From positions 963,801 to 1,027,800 of the forward strand of contig PCDI01000012.1 of the NCBI GenBank assembly GCA_002778195.1: a DNA stretch of 64,000 bases, read 5' to 3'. The DNA comes from Raffaelea ambrosiae (taxonomy: Eukaryota > Ascomycota > Sordariomycetes > Ophiostomatales > Ophiostomataceae). Under the pieces are notes generated by a model that did not search any database, had not been told where the DNA came from, and saw only the letters and a program-made list of their open reading frames with translations. Both the position numbers and the translations under genes were made by a program. This document shows, piece by piece, positions 1 to 12,612 of this stretch (positions within the stretch are counted from its first letter, which is position 1; each line of letters begins with the position of its first letter).

Positions 1-246
1 GAGCAGAGACCTCTTTGATCCAGCAGTGATGGACTCGATAAAAATGCAGACGGGAAAATAAAAATGAAATAAGAAAATGTTTGGTATCATGAGTGAAACG
101 GCAAACGCGCCGAATTGCATCTTTCCATGTTCGCCCTCCTCGGTCTTTACCCGTTTTTTGCACAGCCAGAAACAATGAAGAAAGGAATTCGAAAGAAATT
201 CGACGCAGTCGCAAAGGAGTTAGTCGGGCATGTCTTTTTGGTCGAT

Positions 247-2589
247 TTACGCCTTCTCCTCAGCAGCCTTGGCGGGTGCCTTCTCAGCTTCCTCGCCGGG
301 GGCCTGGGTCTTGACGTACTCCTGGTACACGCCGAGAGCCTCCTCAACCTTGGCCTTCAGGGCCGGCTCGTCCTCAATGAGATGCACCAGCTCCTGGTTG
401 TCCATCTCCAGAAGCATGCCGGTGATCTTGCCGGCGAGTTCAGGCTGAATGTTCTGGATCTTGGGGAAGATCGCCTCACCAAGAATCTGCTTCTGCTGCT
501 GGGCGTTGCCGCCGGTCGCATTGAGCTGCGCCTGGACAAGGCTCGTGTGGTTCAGCTCGGGGACAGGAGCAGCAGCGTTGGCGGGGGCGCCACGGCCTGC
601 CTGAGAGCCGCCTGAGAAGCCCTGCGACTGGCCGCGACCGCGACCGGCGTTGGGCCGAGCGCCAGGGGGGAAGCCGGGAAGGCCGGGGCCACCCTGGATA
701 GCACCGATGCCACCCTGGTGAGAGCCGATGCCAGGAATGGGGCCACGGCCGCCAGCGGGCGCACCGCCGCGGCCGACAGTCTGCTGCACCTGCTGCATGG
801 CAGCCAGGTACTGGGCGTTGTTGGGAGCGCCGAACGGAACACCGGGAGGGAACTGGCCGGGGATGCCGTACATGTTGGGGGGGAGCTGCTGGGGCGGGAT
901 GCCACCGCGGCCACCCTGGGGACCGCCGAAGCCGCCAGGGAACTGACCGGGACGGCCGCCCTGGACGCCGGGGATGCCCATGCCGCCCTGGGGGAAGCCG
1001 ATGCCGCGGCCGCCCTGGGGCAGGAAGCCCTGCTGCTGGCCAGGCGGGTAGTAGACCTGGGGCTGCATGTACGACTGCGGCATGCCGGCGACGGCGGCAG
1101 CCTGCTGCATGCGCAGGGTGTTGCGAGCCTGGATGCTGGCCTCGAGCTGGCTCTTGCGCACCTCCTTCTTCTGGGCAATGGCCACGTACAGCGGCTTGCC
1201 GCTCACCATGCGCTGGTTCATCTCCGTGACGGCCTTGGTGGCGTCGTCGGGGTTGCTGAAGCACACAAAGCCGAAGCCCTTGCTCTTGCCCAGCTTGGGG
1301 CCCTTGGCAGCCGGCGCCTTCTCAGAGCCGGCGGCCTCGGCCTCGCCCTCGCCGTTGGCCTTGGCCTCCTCAGAGGCGGGCTCCTTCTCCTCCTTCTCGG
1401 CGGCCTCCTCGGCAGCAGGCTCCTCGTCCTCGTCCGTGATGGCCTCGCGCATGACCTTGGCAGAGGTGATGGGTCCGTAGGGCGAAAACAGCTCGCGCAG
1501 CTTCTCGTCGTCGACGTCGTCCTCCAGGTTCTTGATGTACAGGTTCACGCCAACGTACTTGCTAGCCTTCTCCTGGCGCGCGGCCTCGTACGACCGGCGG
1601 AGCTCCTCCTCGCGCTCGTGCTTCTTCTGGGCGCGGCCGACATACAGGTCCTGGCCGTGGAAGTCCTTGCTGTTCAGCTCCTCGACAGCCTTGGCGGCGC
1701 TCTCATGGGTGGTGAAGTTGATGAAGCCGAAGCCACGGCTCTTGCCCGACTCCTGGTCACGAGCAATAGTCGACGAGGTGACGGTGCCGTACTTCTCAAA
1801 CAGCTCGCGGAACTCCTCGTCCGTGACATCAGCGCTGATGTTCTTCACGTAGATGTTGGTGTAGTTAGCCTTCATCTCTTCGAACTTGCTCTGGCGGTCC
1901 TTCTTGGGGATGTGGTGGCCGACGTAGACCTTCTTCTCGTTGAGAAGCATGCCGTTGACGTGCTTGATGGCCTGCTGGGCAGCCTCATCGGTCTCGTAGT
2001 GGACGAATCCGTAGCCCTTGGAGTTGCCCTGCTCGTCCTGCGCCACCTTGCAGCTGAGAATGTTGCCAAAGGCAGCAAAGGTGTCGTGCAAAGCCTTGTT
2101 ATCGATCGCACCGTCCAAGTTCTTGATAAAGATGTTGCCCTGGCCAGTCTTACGCAGAGCAGGGTCACGCTGCGACCACATGATGCGGCAAGGGCGGCTC
2201 TTGATGAGCGTGTAGTTCAGGTCCTCGAGAGCCTTCTCGCCATCGGCCGTGCTGTTGTAGTTCACGTACGCGTAGCCGAGCGAGCGGCGCGTCACAGCGT
2301 CACGGCAGACACGGATAGAGGCAACGGGGCCGATCTGCGAGAAGAGCTCGAAGAGCATGGCCTCGGTCACGCTCTCGTCGAGCTCGCCGACGTACAGAGA
2401 CGCAGACGACTGCTGGTGGGCAGCAGCCGAGCTGGGCGTAGGGCCAGCCGTGTCGAGACCCTCAGAGTCAGCGGCCACATTGGTGTTGATGGCCGGGGTG
2501 GTCTTGTCGCCGCCGTTGATGGAGGTGTTGCTGAGGTCGGTGGCGAGCTGGTCGACAGCGCCAGAGGCAGCAGAAGTGGTAGAGGCCAT
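247..2589 (-). CDS. pab1: Polyadenylate-binding protein Pab1
   Basis: Binds mRNA poly(A) tails and links them to translation initiation, deadenylation and export; cytoplasmic with nuclear shuttling. The single-exon 780-residue protein shows four RRMs (about residues 64-142, 152-229, 245-322 and 348-480), with RNP motifs such as GYAYVNY, GYGFVHY, GFGFINF and GFGFVCF. A long Gly/Pro/Gln-rich linker follows, then a C-terminal MLLE/PABC domain (GEAIFPKIQ...KITGMLLEMDN). RRM4 carries an acidic Glu/Ala-rich insertion of about 60 residues, as known for Pab1 of filamentous ascomycetes. I chose the ATG at 2589 (MASTTSA, the usual fungal start); an in-frame ATG at 2619 would add ten residues. Length and domain order are normal for the family. 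Confidence 0.97.
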   Translation of the reverse strand: MASTTSAASGAVDQLATDLSNTSINGGDKTTPAINTNVAADSEGLDTAGPTPSSAAAHQQSSASLYVGELDESVTEAMLFELFSQIGPVASIRVCRDAVTRRSLGYAYVNYNSTADGEKALEDLNYTLIKSRPCRIMWSQRDPALRKTGQGNIFIKNLDGAIDNKALHDTFAAFGNILSCKVAQDEQGNSKGYGFVHYETDEAAQQAIKHVNGMLLNEKKVYVGHHIPKKDRQSKFEEMKANYTNIYVKNISADVTDEEFRELFEKYGTVTSSTIARDQESGKSRGFGFINFTTHESAAKAVEELNSKDFHGQDLYVGRAQKKHEREEELRRSYEAARQEKASKYVGVNLYIKNLEDDVDDEKLRELFSPYGPITSAKVMREAITDEDEEPAAEEAAEKEEKEPASEEAKANGEGEAEAAGSEKAPAAKGPKLGKSKGFGFVCFSNPDDATKAVTEMNQRMVSGKPLYVAIAQKKEVRKSQLEASIQARNTLRMQQAAAVAGMPQSYMQPQVYYPPGQQQGFLPQGGRGIGFPQGGMGIPGVQGGRPGQFPGGFGGPQGGRGGIPPQQLPPNMYGIPGQFPPGVPFGAPNNAQYLAAMQQVQQTVGRGGAPAGGRGPIPGIGSHQGGIGAIQGGPGLPGFPPGARPNAGRGRGQSQGFSGGSQAGRGAPANAAAPVPELNHTSLVQAQLNATGGNAQQQKQILGEAIFPKIQNIQPELAGKITGMLLEMDNQELVHLIEDEPALKAKVEEALGVYQEYVKTQAPGEEAEKAPAKAAEEKA

Positions 2590-4535
2590 TTTGTCGGATG
2601 GGAAAGACCGGTGGAACAAATGGGAGACTACTGTTCAAGAGGAGGCTAGTTAGTATACATAGGACAATTTAGGGGGGATGTACATTCGCGGCCGAGAGGC
2701 AGACTTGATGTCGGGCCCAAAAAGAGGGGAAAGTAAACGGAAAAGCAACAAGGAGAAGAGACGGGTTTCAGAAAGAGCAAGTAGAGGGCTGAAGCTGCGT
2801 TAGAGGCAGATAGTACACACCAAATAGTTGAGAGGTTGCGAGAAAGGGTTCGAGGATGGAACGAAGACTGAAAATAGCTGTCAGATGCCGGAAACAGAAC
2901 GCGAAACACAAGAGGGTGAAAGGACTCGCCCGCCGCTGGGCAGATTAGGGGCAAACAGGGCACAGGACAAAGCGTGAGGCACAAGGCAGACGCCCAAACA
3001 AAGACATCTTGTCTGTGTGCAGACACAATATGCGCAGGCAAACAATCAAGTGCGATGGACGTCAAGCACAGTCGCGGCACCATAAATGGCCGTACCTTCA
3101 AAAGGAGCTGGAGATGTGTGAGAAATCCGACTCGCTGGTAGAGAAGACTTGCGTGAGATAGAATCCGGTTATCGTGCGGGTGGGAAGAGGATGGTCTCCG
3201 GTGAAGCTTGACGGACGGAGAGGTTTTTAGGGTGCAGGTATGCAGATATAATTTTTTGAGTGGATTTTCAAATTTTTTTGGTGATTTGGTTGCTGTGAAG
3301 AAAGCAAAGGTTGCGAGAACAGAGATCGAGTACGAAGGCCGTACTGTCAGGTCGTGTCCTCTTTTTTGAAGGTTTTGTGTTTTTGGGGATGGTTGGAACG
3401 CTGGTTGAAGAAGCAGGAGAGAGGGAGGGGAGGAAAAAAAATTCAGACTCGCGCGTAATTATGAACGAATTTTTTTTTTTACCCTGTCTGTTTTTTATTT
3501 TATTTTATTTTAATTTTTACTCTCTTGCCCTTCCCAGAGTGGAAGCCACTTTGGCTAGTGCGGAATCTACTGGCCGGCTCCGCTTACATAACACGGTAAG
3601 CCATAAGGAAGCTGCGAATCAGGGCAGAATCTGAAAGTGCGGTGTGGTTTCGTATGGTTTGCGGTGTGCATTCTGCCACATGGCCACTGCGAGTGGGCTG
3701 TCAGACCGTCTGCCCACAGCGGCACGACCATTAGTCACGTGACAAGATCCATATCGATCTAAATATCATCGATCTGCTTCGAATCCGGTTTCCTTGTCTC
3801 TGGGACGTGCTTTCCGTTTGACATATGACGTTGCGAGTGCGGAAGGCCTAGGAAGTGCAGATATCATTACAACACGCTCTTGCCAAAAATAGCGTTGGTC
3901 GCAACTCGAGCAACCAGCAAACGCTACGTGTAGATGAGGCAAGAGCGACGGAGCCCAGCACAGACCGCCTAGGCCCCGCCGTGCTTTCCGCTTTTGCGAG
4001 GTGCAGTGTCGCTTATCGGCCTTATCAGCAGCCACATACGGCTACGCAATGCCAGGAACAGCCTACAGTCCTAACTTGACGTGTTACTGCCTGGCTCGAC
4101 CCAACCCGACTGACTGCCTTTTACCGAAGCGTCATTCTGCGTGTGAGTGACCTCACGACACAATCGCCAACACGCAGAGCCACAGAACACAGAAAGCCCT
4201 CGCCAGGCACGTGAGATTGACGTGCGCCACACTGACTTACCGACCTCCTAGTGGCTGAACGTTCTAGAAGGCTGACAATTTTGCCGCTCAAATCCACCAC
4301 CACGCCTGCCATAAAGCTCACCATTGCTGCCTCGACAAGCTTGCCAGCGCTTCGGCCACACAGCATAGACAGCCTTGACGGGTCTCCAACGAACAGAACA
4401 CAAAGGGGACCCTGTACCGCGACCAGCTGTAGATGACGACGAGCTCGTGAGAACGACTGCTCCCGCTTGCCCCTCCCCGATACCCGCTCGTCGCGGACTA
4501 CTGGGCGTCTCGAAGGACGCCCAACAGCAGCAGCC
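2590..4535. promoter_or_regulatory. Shared upstream region of pab1 and the HUL5-type gene
   Basis: About 1.9 kb between two divergent genes. The pab1 side is purine/pyrimidine-biased with T-rich runs near 3250-3280 and 3470-3515, compatible with a long 5' leader. No convincing coding sequence is visible on either strand. Promoter function is inferred from position only. Confidence 0.5.
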
Positions 4536-7500
4536 ATGTTTCCCACCTTCACCGGATCATCCCGACGGCCACGAAACGTCAATCTCAGTGGACAGCGTCA
4601 TGTTAATCCCTTCGCCGCCCATGCTCTGGCGCCGTCAACTGGCTCGGCCGCCTCCAAGACGGTGGCGGAAGCCCAGGCCGGCCGGCGCCAACGACAGCAG
4701 GAACGAGAAGAGCTCAAGTCTGCGCGGACAATCCAACGGACATGGCGTGGCCACAGAGTCCGGAAGTCTGTGAAGGACGACCGTCGCCAAGTCCTGGCCA
4801 GCATGTACGCTCTTGACCCAGCCGAAGGACTGAACCAGCGAGCGGTTGCCGCATTTCCACTTGTGGTGACCGCGGTGAACGTGCGGAAAGAAGACGACCG
4901 ACGCCTGCTGGTGGCCTTTGTGAGCGACCTGGTTCTGACAAACTGCGAGCCCATCACGTCGGGACTGTTGCCGCCAGCCCGGCTCGGACATCTTGCCAAT
5001 ATTCTCATCGCGGCTCTGGATTGGTAAGACAGTATCGAACACGTTGACAGCTGTAGAGGAGAGATGGCTTGCAGAACTGCGCTGGCTGACCGTATCTTTG
5101 TCTGTTGAACAGGAACCCTGAGACCGCCAGCGCCTCCATGCTCGATGTTCTCGTTCGAATCCTCCAGATCAGGCCTCGTGCCATTCTCAACAGCCTCGGC
5201 CCGTACTATAGAATGCTCGCAAAACTGTCCGCTGCCTGGACCGAAGGGGACATTGCAGGGCTAGAATTGCTGCAAAGAGCGACGCAAGCCCCATTTGAAG
5301 TTTCCAAGGAGAACGCGCCAGAGACATTTTCGCAACAAGCATATCTCGAGTTTGCCACATCGTACTTGACCTGCCCACTGGCACCCTTAGAGAAGAATGT
5401 GACTGGATTCTCGCGCGGCATAGACTTTGACGCTTTGGCTCAGGCTGTGGTCGGTATCTATCAGGACCGCAAGGCCAAGCCAGGCCGGTCCCCAGAGCAG
5501 CTGACGCGGCTGCTCGCCCACTTCATCGCCCTACAGCGAGGGCTAGGCCCAGAAGCACCACGCTCCGCGCTCTACCTGAGGGCCATTTATACCCAGCTGT
5601 CCGGCCTCTCGGGTGACATTCGACTGCAGCTATCCGACACGCAGACGTCGGACAGTGGGACGCCACAGACGTCGGCCTTTGTTTCCAGCCAGATCCGGTC
5701 TCTCGTCGACAAGGACGAGGTGACCCTGTTCTTGGACAAGTTCAAGTTGTACGTGTTTACTGGTTGTGCTTCCATTCTGTGTTTCCCATTGCACTTTCCG
5801 CTGTGTTGCCTTTGCCAAGTTGTGCTGCCCATGTGCTGCAGTGGCGACCATGCACCGCGAGAATACTGACCTGGACATGGATACCCGTGCTAACAAACCG
5901 ACGTACAGGAGCCAACCCAACACCACGGAGGCAGACTATGCCAGTCTTCTTGCCGGCTATGCCATTGTTCTGATTCGGTGCTTCCCCGACAAGGGAGATG
6001 ATATTCGCATGCGTCTGTTCTTGGCAGATTTCCCGACCACTTCTGGACCAATTCCGGCTGTTCAATTTTTCTGGGCGGCCGCTTCCAAAACACGCCTGGT
6101 CGGGCGGGTTCTTACATCGTCCAAAAGCGCGCTGGATTTTCTGCTGCAGAGAAAGTACTTCCCCCCTTCGTCTGCCGGGTCCAACGACGATTCTCCCTGG
6201 GACCGGGAATGGCGAACGGTTTTGCTCTTCCTAGAACTGTACACCTTTGTCATGCGGCTCACTGATGACGAGGACTTTTTCTCTGTCTTTGACATGGGGC
6301 CACACGCTGTTACTGACACTGGCAACTCGTCGTCTTCGCGCCTGCGCTCTTCGGCTCTACGCCTGGCGGATCTGAAGCGACTGACATTGTTTCTCAAAAA
6401 CCTCGCATTTACGTTGTACTATCACTCAGCTGAACTGTTGCAGGATGGCACAAGCGGCGGAGCAGCCCCGTCGAAAATTACACTGGACAGCAGCGAGTCC
6501 AATGCCGGCAGCTATAGCGTGATCTCTGGTGTCGACTTTGGCAATTTCAAAACCATTGTCTCGACAGCCATCCAAATGCTGTATGAGCGCGACTCCAGAC
6601 GACAGTTCCTACCAACGGGGCACTGGCTGATGACGTCCAATTTCGACATGGAGGGGTTTCTGTCGGCTGTGGTCCTGGAGGAGCAGCGTCAACACGAGCT
6701 TCGCGAACAGAGCGCCAACCATGACGAGGACGATAGCGACGAGGACGAAAGCGAGGAAGAATCTGGGGTAGAACAGCCGCTGTTTGGCTATTCGCGATTG
6801 TCATCGGCGAACAATTCGCGGAGATATGCCTTACTAGAGAAGATTAGGAGGGAGCACAAGAAGCGACAGCGGGAACGCACCCTGGCGTCGATTGGCCCGA
6901 AGCTGGAAATCCTACGCAACATGCCCTATGCACTGCCGTTTGATATCCGAGTGCAGATATTCAAGCAGTTTGTGTACCTGGACAAGCAGCGACGCCGCGA
7001 TGGCCACATTGACCCCGACCAATGGCGGATGCATATCATCAGCATGAACGGATCGGGCTGGGACACGAACGACCAGGCCAGACATGCGATCAAGCGGCAC
7101 ATGGCTGAGATCGAGAGAGACCGTGTCTTTGGAAGTGCTTACTCGCAGTTCTACGAGCTGGGCGAGGGCCTGAAGGAGCCGATCCAGATTGTGTTTGTGG
7201 ACCAGTTCGGGAACGAAGAGGCCGGCATCGACGGCGGCGGCGTGACCAAGGAGTTTCTCACGAGCGTGACAAAGGAGGCGTTTTCCAAGAAGTTGGACTA
7301 TTTTGTGACCAACAAGGAGAATGCGCTTTTCCCCAACCCTATCTACCTGGACCAATTTCGAAACACGCCGCGGGCTCGGGCTATGGGTGCCAACTCGACG
7401 GCGCTGCGCGAAGAGATCAACGACCTCATGAAGCAGTACGAGTTCTTGGGCCGCATCGTGGGGAAGTGCCTGTACGAAGGCATCCTGATCGACGTGGTCT

Positions 7501-8279
7501 TTGCGGGGTTCTTCTTGTTGAAGTGGTCGCTGTCGTCGACAGACGCGGCGCACCGGGCAAGCATCAACGACCTGCGGGGGATGGACGAGGATCTGTACCA
7601 GGGCATGCTGCACCTGAAGAACTACAGCGGCGACGTGTCGGAGCTGGGCCTTGACTTTACCATTGAGGACCAAGTCAGCCCGCCCGGCGAGCCGATCCGT
7701 ACCGAGACGCGAAACCTGATCCCGAACGGGGCAGACACGCCCGTGACCAACGAGAACCGTCCACTGTACATTTCGTATGTGACGCGGCATCGGCTCGTGG
7801 CGCAGCCGTACCTCGTAACGAAGGCGTTCCTGAAGGGCCTGGGGACGATTATCGACCCAGCATGGCTGCGGATGTTCAACCAGAACGAGCTGCAGCGGCT
7901 CGTCGGGGGCGATTCGTCCGAGATTGACGTGGACGACCTGCGGCGCAACTCGGTGTATGCTGGTGTGTATGAGATTGGTGACGACGGACAGGAGCACCCG
8001 ACAGTCAAGCTGTTCTGGCAGGTGATGAAGTCGCTGGCGGACGAGGACCGGCGGCTACTGCTGAAATACGTGACATCGACGCCGCGGGCCCCGCTCTTGG
8101 GATTCTCGCAGCTCAGTCCCAAATTTAGCATCCGGGACGGCGGGCCCGACGAGACGCGGCTGCCGAGTGCGAGCACGTGTGTCAACCTGCTGAAGCTGCC
8201 GCGGTACTCGAATTTCGAGACGATGCGGAGCAAGCTGGTGTATGCAATCCGGTCCGGGGCGGGATTTGATCTGAGCTGA
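4536..8279 (+). CDS. hul5: HUL5/UBE3C-type HECT E3 ubiquitin ligase
   Basis: Accepts ubiquitin from an E2 on a catalytic Cys and extends chains on proteasome-bound and misfolded proteins. Exons are 4536-5023, 5113-5748 and 5909-8279; both introns are GT-AG (the second with a CTAAC branch site at about 5890) and the joined frame gives 1164 residues. The N-terminus MFPTFTGSSRRPR and an IQ-like segment (ARTIQRTWRGHRVRK) are hallmarks of the HUL5 family. An acidic Asp/Glu stretch lies near 6720-6765. The HECT domain fills the last ~350 residues, with GGGVTKEFLT, YEFLGRIVGKCLYEG and the catalytic Cys at about residue 1132 (LPSASTCVNLLKLP). The start was set at 4536 by homology; an in-frame ATG at 4467 lies in the leader. 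Complete and apparently functional. Confidence 0.95.
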
Positions 8280-8566
8280 GCAGAACAGCGCCATGACTAC
8301 TTATTTTCGTGCCCTGGTGGCTATGGCTATCTCGAGGTGTGCACCTGCTACTATGTACGGCGGATTTGATGTGGCCAATCTGGTAATGACTACGAAGTCC
8401 CAGTGCTTTCTTTGTTTGTTTGTCCTATTTCTGTACTGTTTCTTTCACATAGCGGCATACCATAGAAAGGCGTGTAACTAGGTTGACTTGATGCTACTAC
8501 AAGATCGTTCGTTCTGGCCAGCCCAATTCTCGTGCCGTCTGGTGTCAGAGTTGCTCTATATTAACG

Positions 8567-8901
8567 ATGTTGTTGAACGCACCCGGGGAGCTGCATGCCG
8601 GCTCTGGGATGGCGTGGCCGATGGGTCTGCTCATCGACGACGACAAGGCGGTTGTGCGCGGTCTGCGGCAGATGCACGAGGCGATCCACAGCCACAATGC
8701 GGGTTCGTGGACCGGGCAGTGGTAAGTCGGGTACTCTTGCAGTATACATTCTATGAAAGGAAGCGAAGCGCCCTTTTTATTTTAGATCTTTTTATTTTTT
8801 GACGTTTTCTCAGGTTCTCCTGGGCGTACGGCTTGTTTGGGCAGACGACGCTCGACTTGCGTGAACGCAAACCGCGCCTTTTTGGCGATGATTCTCAGTA
8901 G
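8567..8901 (+). pseudogene. 3' remnant of a GH125 (metal-independent alpha-mannosidase) gene
   Basis: Two short exons (8567-8721 and 8814-8901, joined by a GT-AG intron in phase 2) encode about 80 residues that resemble the extreme C-terminus of fungal GH125 proteins. The segments APGELHAGSGMAWPMGL and FSWAYGLFGQTTLDL match the family pattern ...GPGxAWPM... and ...FAWANGLFGxxxLDL. A GH125 enzyme is about 480-520 residues long, and nothing resembling the missing part lies upstream to 8280. Several residues between the two blocks are also missing compared with my memory of the family. Reading frame, intron and stop codon are preserved, so the loss looks recent or the piece was duplicated from elsewhere. 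The next gene downstream is another mannosidase family (GH92). Confidence 0.65.
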
Positions 8902-9777
8902 CAAACATGGAAGAGCGAGGCTGAGTACATGCTTGCTGCTGGCAGCTCCTTCTGTTTTGTTTAGTTTCTGCTCTAGACTTGTTTTATGTAAGACACCCTG
9001 GTTACTGCCTAATTGGGCACCCTGTCACGGCTCTCCTTTCTTTGCATCCCGCATTCAGCCGAGTATATGAGCTTTTAATTGTTCCACTTTGGATCTTTCC
9101 TTCTTGGACGTGCGAAATTCTGTGTGCCCAGACTTTCGAGTTCAGAAAAGGCACAAGCGAGGACCGAGTCGGCCATACTGGATGCCGATCAAACCAGACT
9201 GAAGAATACGAAACAAGGTCAGTGTAAAGTTGCAACAGCAGCACAGCAGGAGCAGCTTGGTAAACAAAGGAGCAGCCATAGGTCGCAACTTTTCCCCTGC
9301 CATTCGTTGCCGCAACCGGCAGACAGAGAGTCTCACAATCGCCTTGGCGGCGCCACAAGGCCCGTGGTTATTTCTTGGACGTGTGTGGCATGGACCAGAC
9401 AACCACAGCAGACAAGACGCAAAAGGGACGTGCCACTTTATTGTCCAGGAGGGCATACGAGTAGTGCTCTCCAGCCGCGGGCTTGATTGCCCTTGTCTAA
9501 AAGTTGTTCTTTTGGTCATGCATTCGTTTCTTCTTGTTTTTTATTTTTGTTTTTGTTTTTCTTGATTTCTTGCTTCTTCGAACGGCCCAGAAGCCTGCCC
9601 GAAGCGTCTTGAAGCGTCTTGAAATTCGAATCGACCATTCTTGCCGCATTCAATTCCTCTTTTGCTTTCCTGTCCTTTCTTTCTCTTTTTGTTCTCTTTC
9701 TCGTCCTTCTCCCTACCGAGATGCCAGCTTGATCGTGTTTCGTGCTCTTCCCACTGCCGCAGGCACGCCCACCTGCC
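8902..9777. other. Intergenic region upstream of the GH92 gene
   Basis: About 0.9 kb without a supported gene. T/C-rich tracts at about 9530-9570 and 9640-9720 directly precede the GH92 start and look like a fungal core-promoter pyrimidine tract. Confidence 0.5.
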
Positions 9778-12612
9778 ATGTCTGCCATGCGCATCGTCGG
9801 CCGGCGCCGCAGCCGCCTGGCCATCATCGCCATTGTCGTGTTCTGCGTGCTGATGCTGTTGCCTGTGCCACGACACCACATTGGCCAGGCCCTGCTGTTT
9901 GTTCTGCTGCCGCCGTCCGGCCGCGCACCACGAAACGGCGGCCTGGCCTCCGACAGCTTTGACGTCATCCGCTACATCAATCCTCTGATCGGGACGACCA
10001 ACGGAGGCCACGTCTTTCCCGGAGCCAGCCTTCCCTACGGTATTTTGCACAGGTCCTTCCCTATCTTGTTACTTGCCGTCATGCTGACCCTGCCCAGGCA
10101 TGGCCAAGCCTGTCGCCGACACCAACAGCCCGGCCGAGAATGCCGCCGGCTACGTCTCCGACCTGAACCCGGTGCTCGGCTTCTCCCACCTCCACGACTC
10201 GGGCACCGGCGGCAGCGCGTCCATGGGCAACTTCCCCATCTTTGTGCACCCGGGCTGCCCCGACGACGACTTTGCCCGGTGCGAGTTTGCCACCTTCCGC
10301 CGCGCCGTCGCCCGCCGCAACGACACCGCGCGCGCCAGCCCGGGCTACTTTGGCATCGAGCTCAACAACTCGGTCAGCGCGGAGATGACGGCCACCCAGC
10401 ACACGGCCCTGTACAGCTTCTCCTTCCCCGACGCGGCGGCGGCAGGCGGCTCTGCCGGAGAGGAATCGCCCCCCCTTCTCTGGTCCGGCGACGCCTACGT
10501 GCCCTTCAGCCCGCTCCTGCTCATCGACCTCAGCGACCTCGGCAGCTCGCGCACCTCGGGCGGCATCCAGGTGTACCCCGAGAGCGGCCGCATCATTGGC
10601 GACGGCGTGTACCAGCCGTCGTTTGGCATGGGCAACTACAAGGCCTTCTTCTGTGCCGACGTCCGCGGCGCCGTCATCCGCAAGACGGGCGTGTTTTCCT
10701 TTACCAAGGCCACCGACAGCCAGCAGTTCCTCGACCGCGCGGGCACGGGCGGGCTCAAGGCCACCAGCGGCTCGGCCGGCGCCTGGATCCAGTTCCACCC
10801 GCCGGCGGAGCTGACGGACCACGACAATGTCAACGACATCCTGGTCCGGGTCGGCCTCTCGTTTCTGTCGACCGACCAGGCGTGCGCCAACGCCGAGGCC
10901 GAGATCCCGGACTGGGACTTTGACGGGACGGTGCGGGCGGCGCAGGACGCGTGGCGGGCGAAGCTGGCGCCGGTGGCGGTGGACGCCACGGACGTGTCGG
11001 TGGAGATGCAGACGACGTTCTGGTCGGGCCTGTACCGGACGCTGCTGTCGCCGCAGAACTACACGGGCGAGAACCAGAAGTGGACGTCGGCCGAGCCGTA
11101 CTACGATTCGTTCTACTGCATCTGGGACTCGTTCCGGGCCCAGCACCCGCTGCTGACGATTGTCGACCCGGCGGCCCAGACCGAGATGATCCGGGCCCTG
11201 CTGGACATTTACCGACACGATGGTGAGTGGTCTCTGGGGGGTCAATTGGCATGTATTTATTTTTCTAAACACACAACTAACACACACCAGGAAAACTACC
11301 GGATTGCCGTATGTCTTTCTGCAAAGGCTACACCCAGGGCGGCTCCAACGCCGACGTCGTCATTGCCGACGCCTTTGTCAAGAACCTGACGGCCGGCATC
11401 GACTGGGACACGGCCTTTGACGCAGTGGTGTCCGACGCCGAGGTCGAGCCCGGCGTGTGGAGCATCGAAGGCCGCGGCAACCTGGTCAGCTACCACGAGC
11501 TGGGCTACATCCCGTGGAACGACCGGGACATCAACGGCACGGGGCCCATGAGCAGGAGCGTGTCGAGGCTGGTCGAGTATGCCTATGACGATTTTGCCAT
11601 CTCGCTGCTGGCGGAGGGTCTAGCCAAGAGCAGCCGTCAGGCGAACCGAGGAGGAGGAGGAGAAGGAGGAGGAGGATCCGATGGCGACGAGGCCCACGAC
11701 CTGACGGGCAGCGTCCACAATGTCCACGATGCCCACGATGCCCACCAGCAGCCGCTGGCACCGCGCACCCACGAGGGCACGCTGCGGCTCGCGGCCAGCA
11801 AGTACCGCCAGCGGGGCGCCAACTGGCGCAACCTGTGGAACGCCGAGCAGCGGGACCTGTACCGCGACGCGGACAACGAGGTCGTGCACTCGGACTTTGT
11901 CGGCTTTCTGCAGCCGCGCCTGCTCAACGGCTCGTGGCGCTACCACAACACGCGGCGCTGCAGCCCCGTCTACGACCAGCACGCGTGCTACTTTGACACC
12001 GCCTACGAGACCTACGAGGGCAGCCCGTGGCTGTACTCGTTCTATGCGCCCCAGGACATGCGCACGCTGGTCCGGTGGATGGGCGGCGGCCCGCGCTTCG
12101 TCGCCCGCCTCGACTACTTCCACGCCTCCGGCCTCGCCTACATGGGCAACGAGCAGACCTTCCTGCCCGTGTACCAGTTCCACTACGCCGCGCGGCCCGG
12201 CCGCAGCGCCTACTGGGCCCACCGCTACATCCCGGGCCTGTTCAATGCCAGCGTCAACGGCATCCCGGGCAACGACGACTGCGCCATGGGCGCCTTCTCG
12301 GCGCTGGCCATGATGGGGTTTTTCCCCGTCGCCGGCCAGAACGTGTACCTGCTGACGGCGCCCTTCTTCCGCGAGGTGCGGCTGCAGGCCACGGCGCCGG
12401 GCCGGTATGCGGTTCTGCGCGTGCGCAACTTTGACCCGTCGTACGCGGCCATCTACGTGCAGAGCGCGACCCTCAACGGCGAGCCGTACACGCGCAGCTG
12501 GATCACGCACGAGTTCTTCACCGAGGGCGGCCTGCTCGAGTTTGTGGTCGGCACGCAGGAGAGTCTGTGGGGGACGCGAGACGAGGATCTGCCACCGAGT
12601 TATTATCCATGA
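9778..12612 (+). CDS. GH92 family alpha-1,2-mannosidase, membrane-anchored or secreted
   Basis: Calcium-dependent exo-alpha-mannosidase family that trims mannans and N-glycans. Exons are 9778-10039, 10098-11222 and 11291-12612 (GT-AG), giving 902 residues. After a basic N-terminus, residues 14-30 form one hydrophobic segment (LAIIAIVVFCVLMLL), a signal anchor or uncleaved signal. The family start motif IGTTNGGHVFPGASLPYG is split by intron 1 and continues MAKPVAD. Other GH92 blocks are YDSFYCIWDSFRAQHPLL, KGYTQGGSNADVVIADAF, GNEQTFLPVYQFHYA and GIPGNDDCAMGAFSALAMMG with the conserved Asp pair. A Gly/His/Asp-rich insertion of about 45 residues near 11630-11770 interrupts the domain and is probably a surface loop. 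The ATG at 9778 was preferred to one at 9787. Intact. Confidence 0.93.

Noticed and set aside
718..2649. 643-codon plus-strand ORF opposite pab1
   Set aside because: Shadow of the GC-rich pab1 gene; Leu/Ala/Val-rich translation without domain structure.
3721..3800. Sequence resembling a tRNA B-box (TTCGAATCC)
   Set aside because: No A-box, no cloverleaf arms at the right spacing.
10079..11287. Long minus-strand ORF opposite the GH92 gene
   Set aside because: Antisense shadow of a GC-rich coding exon; Arg/Ala/Val-rich and without motifs.
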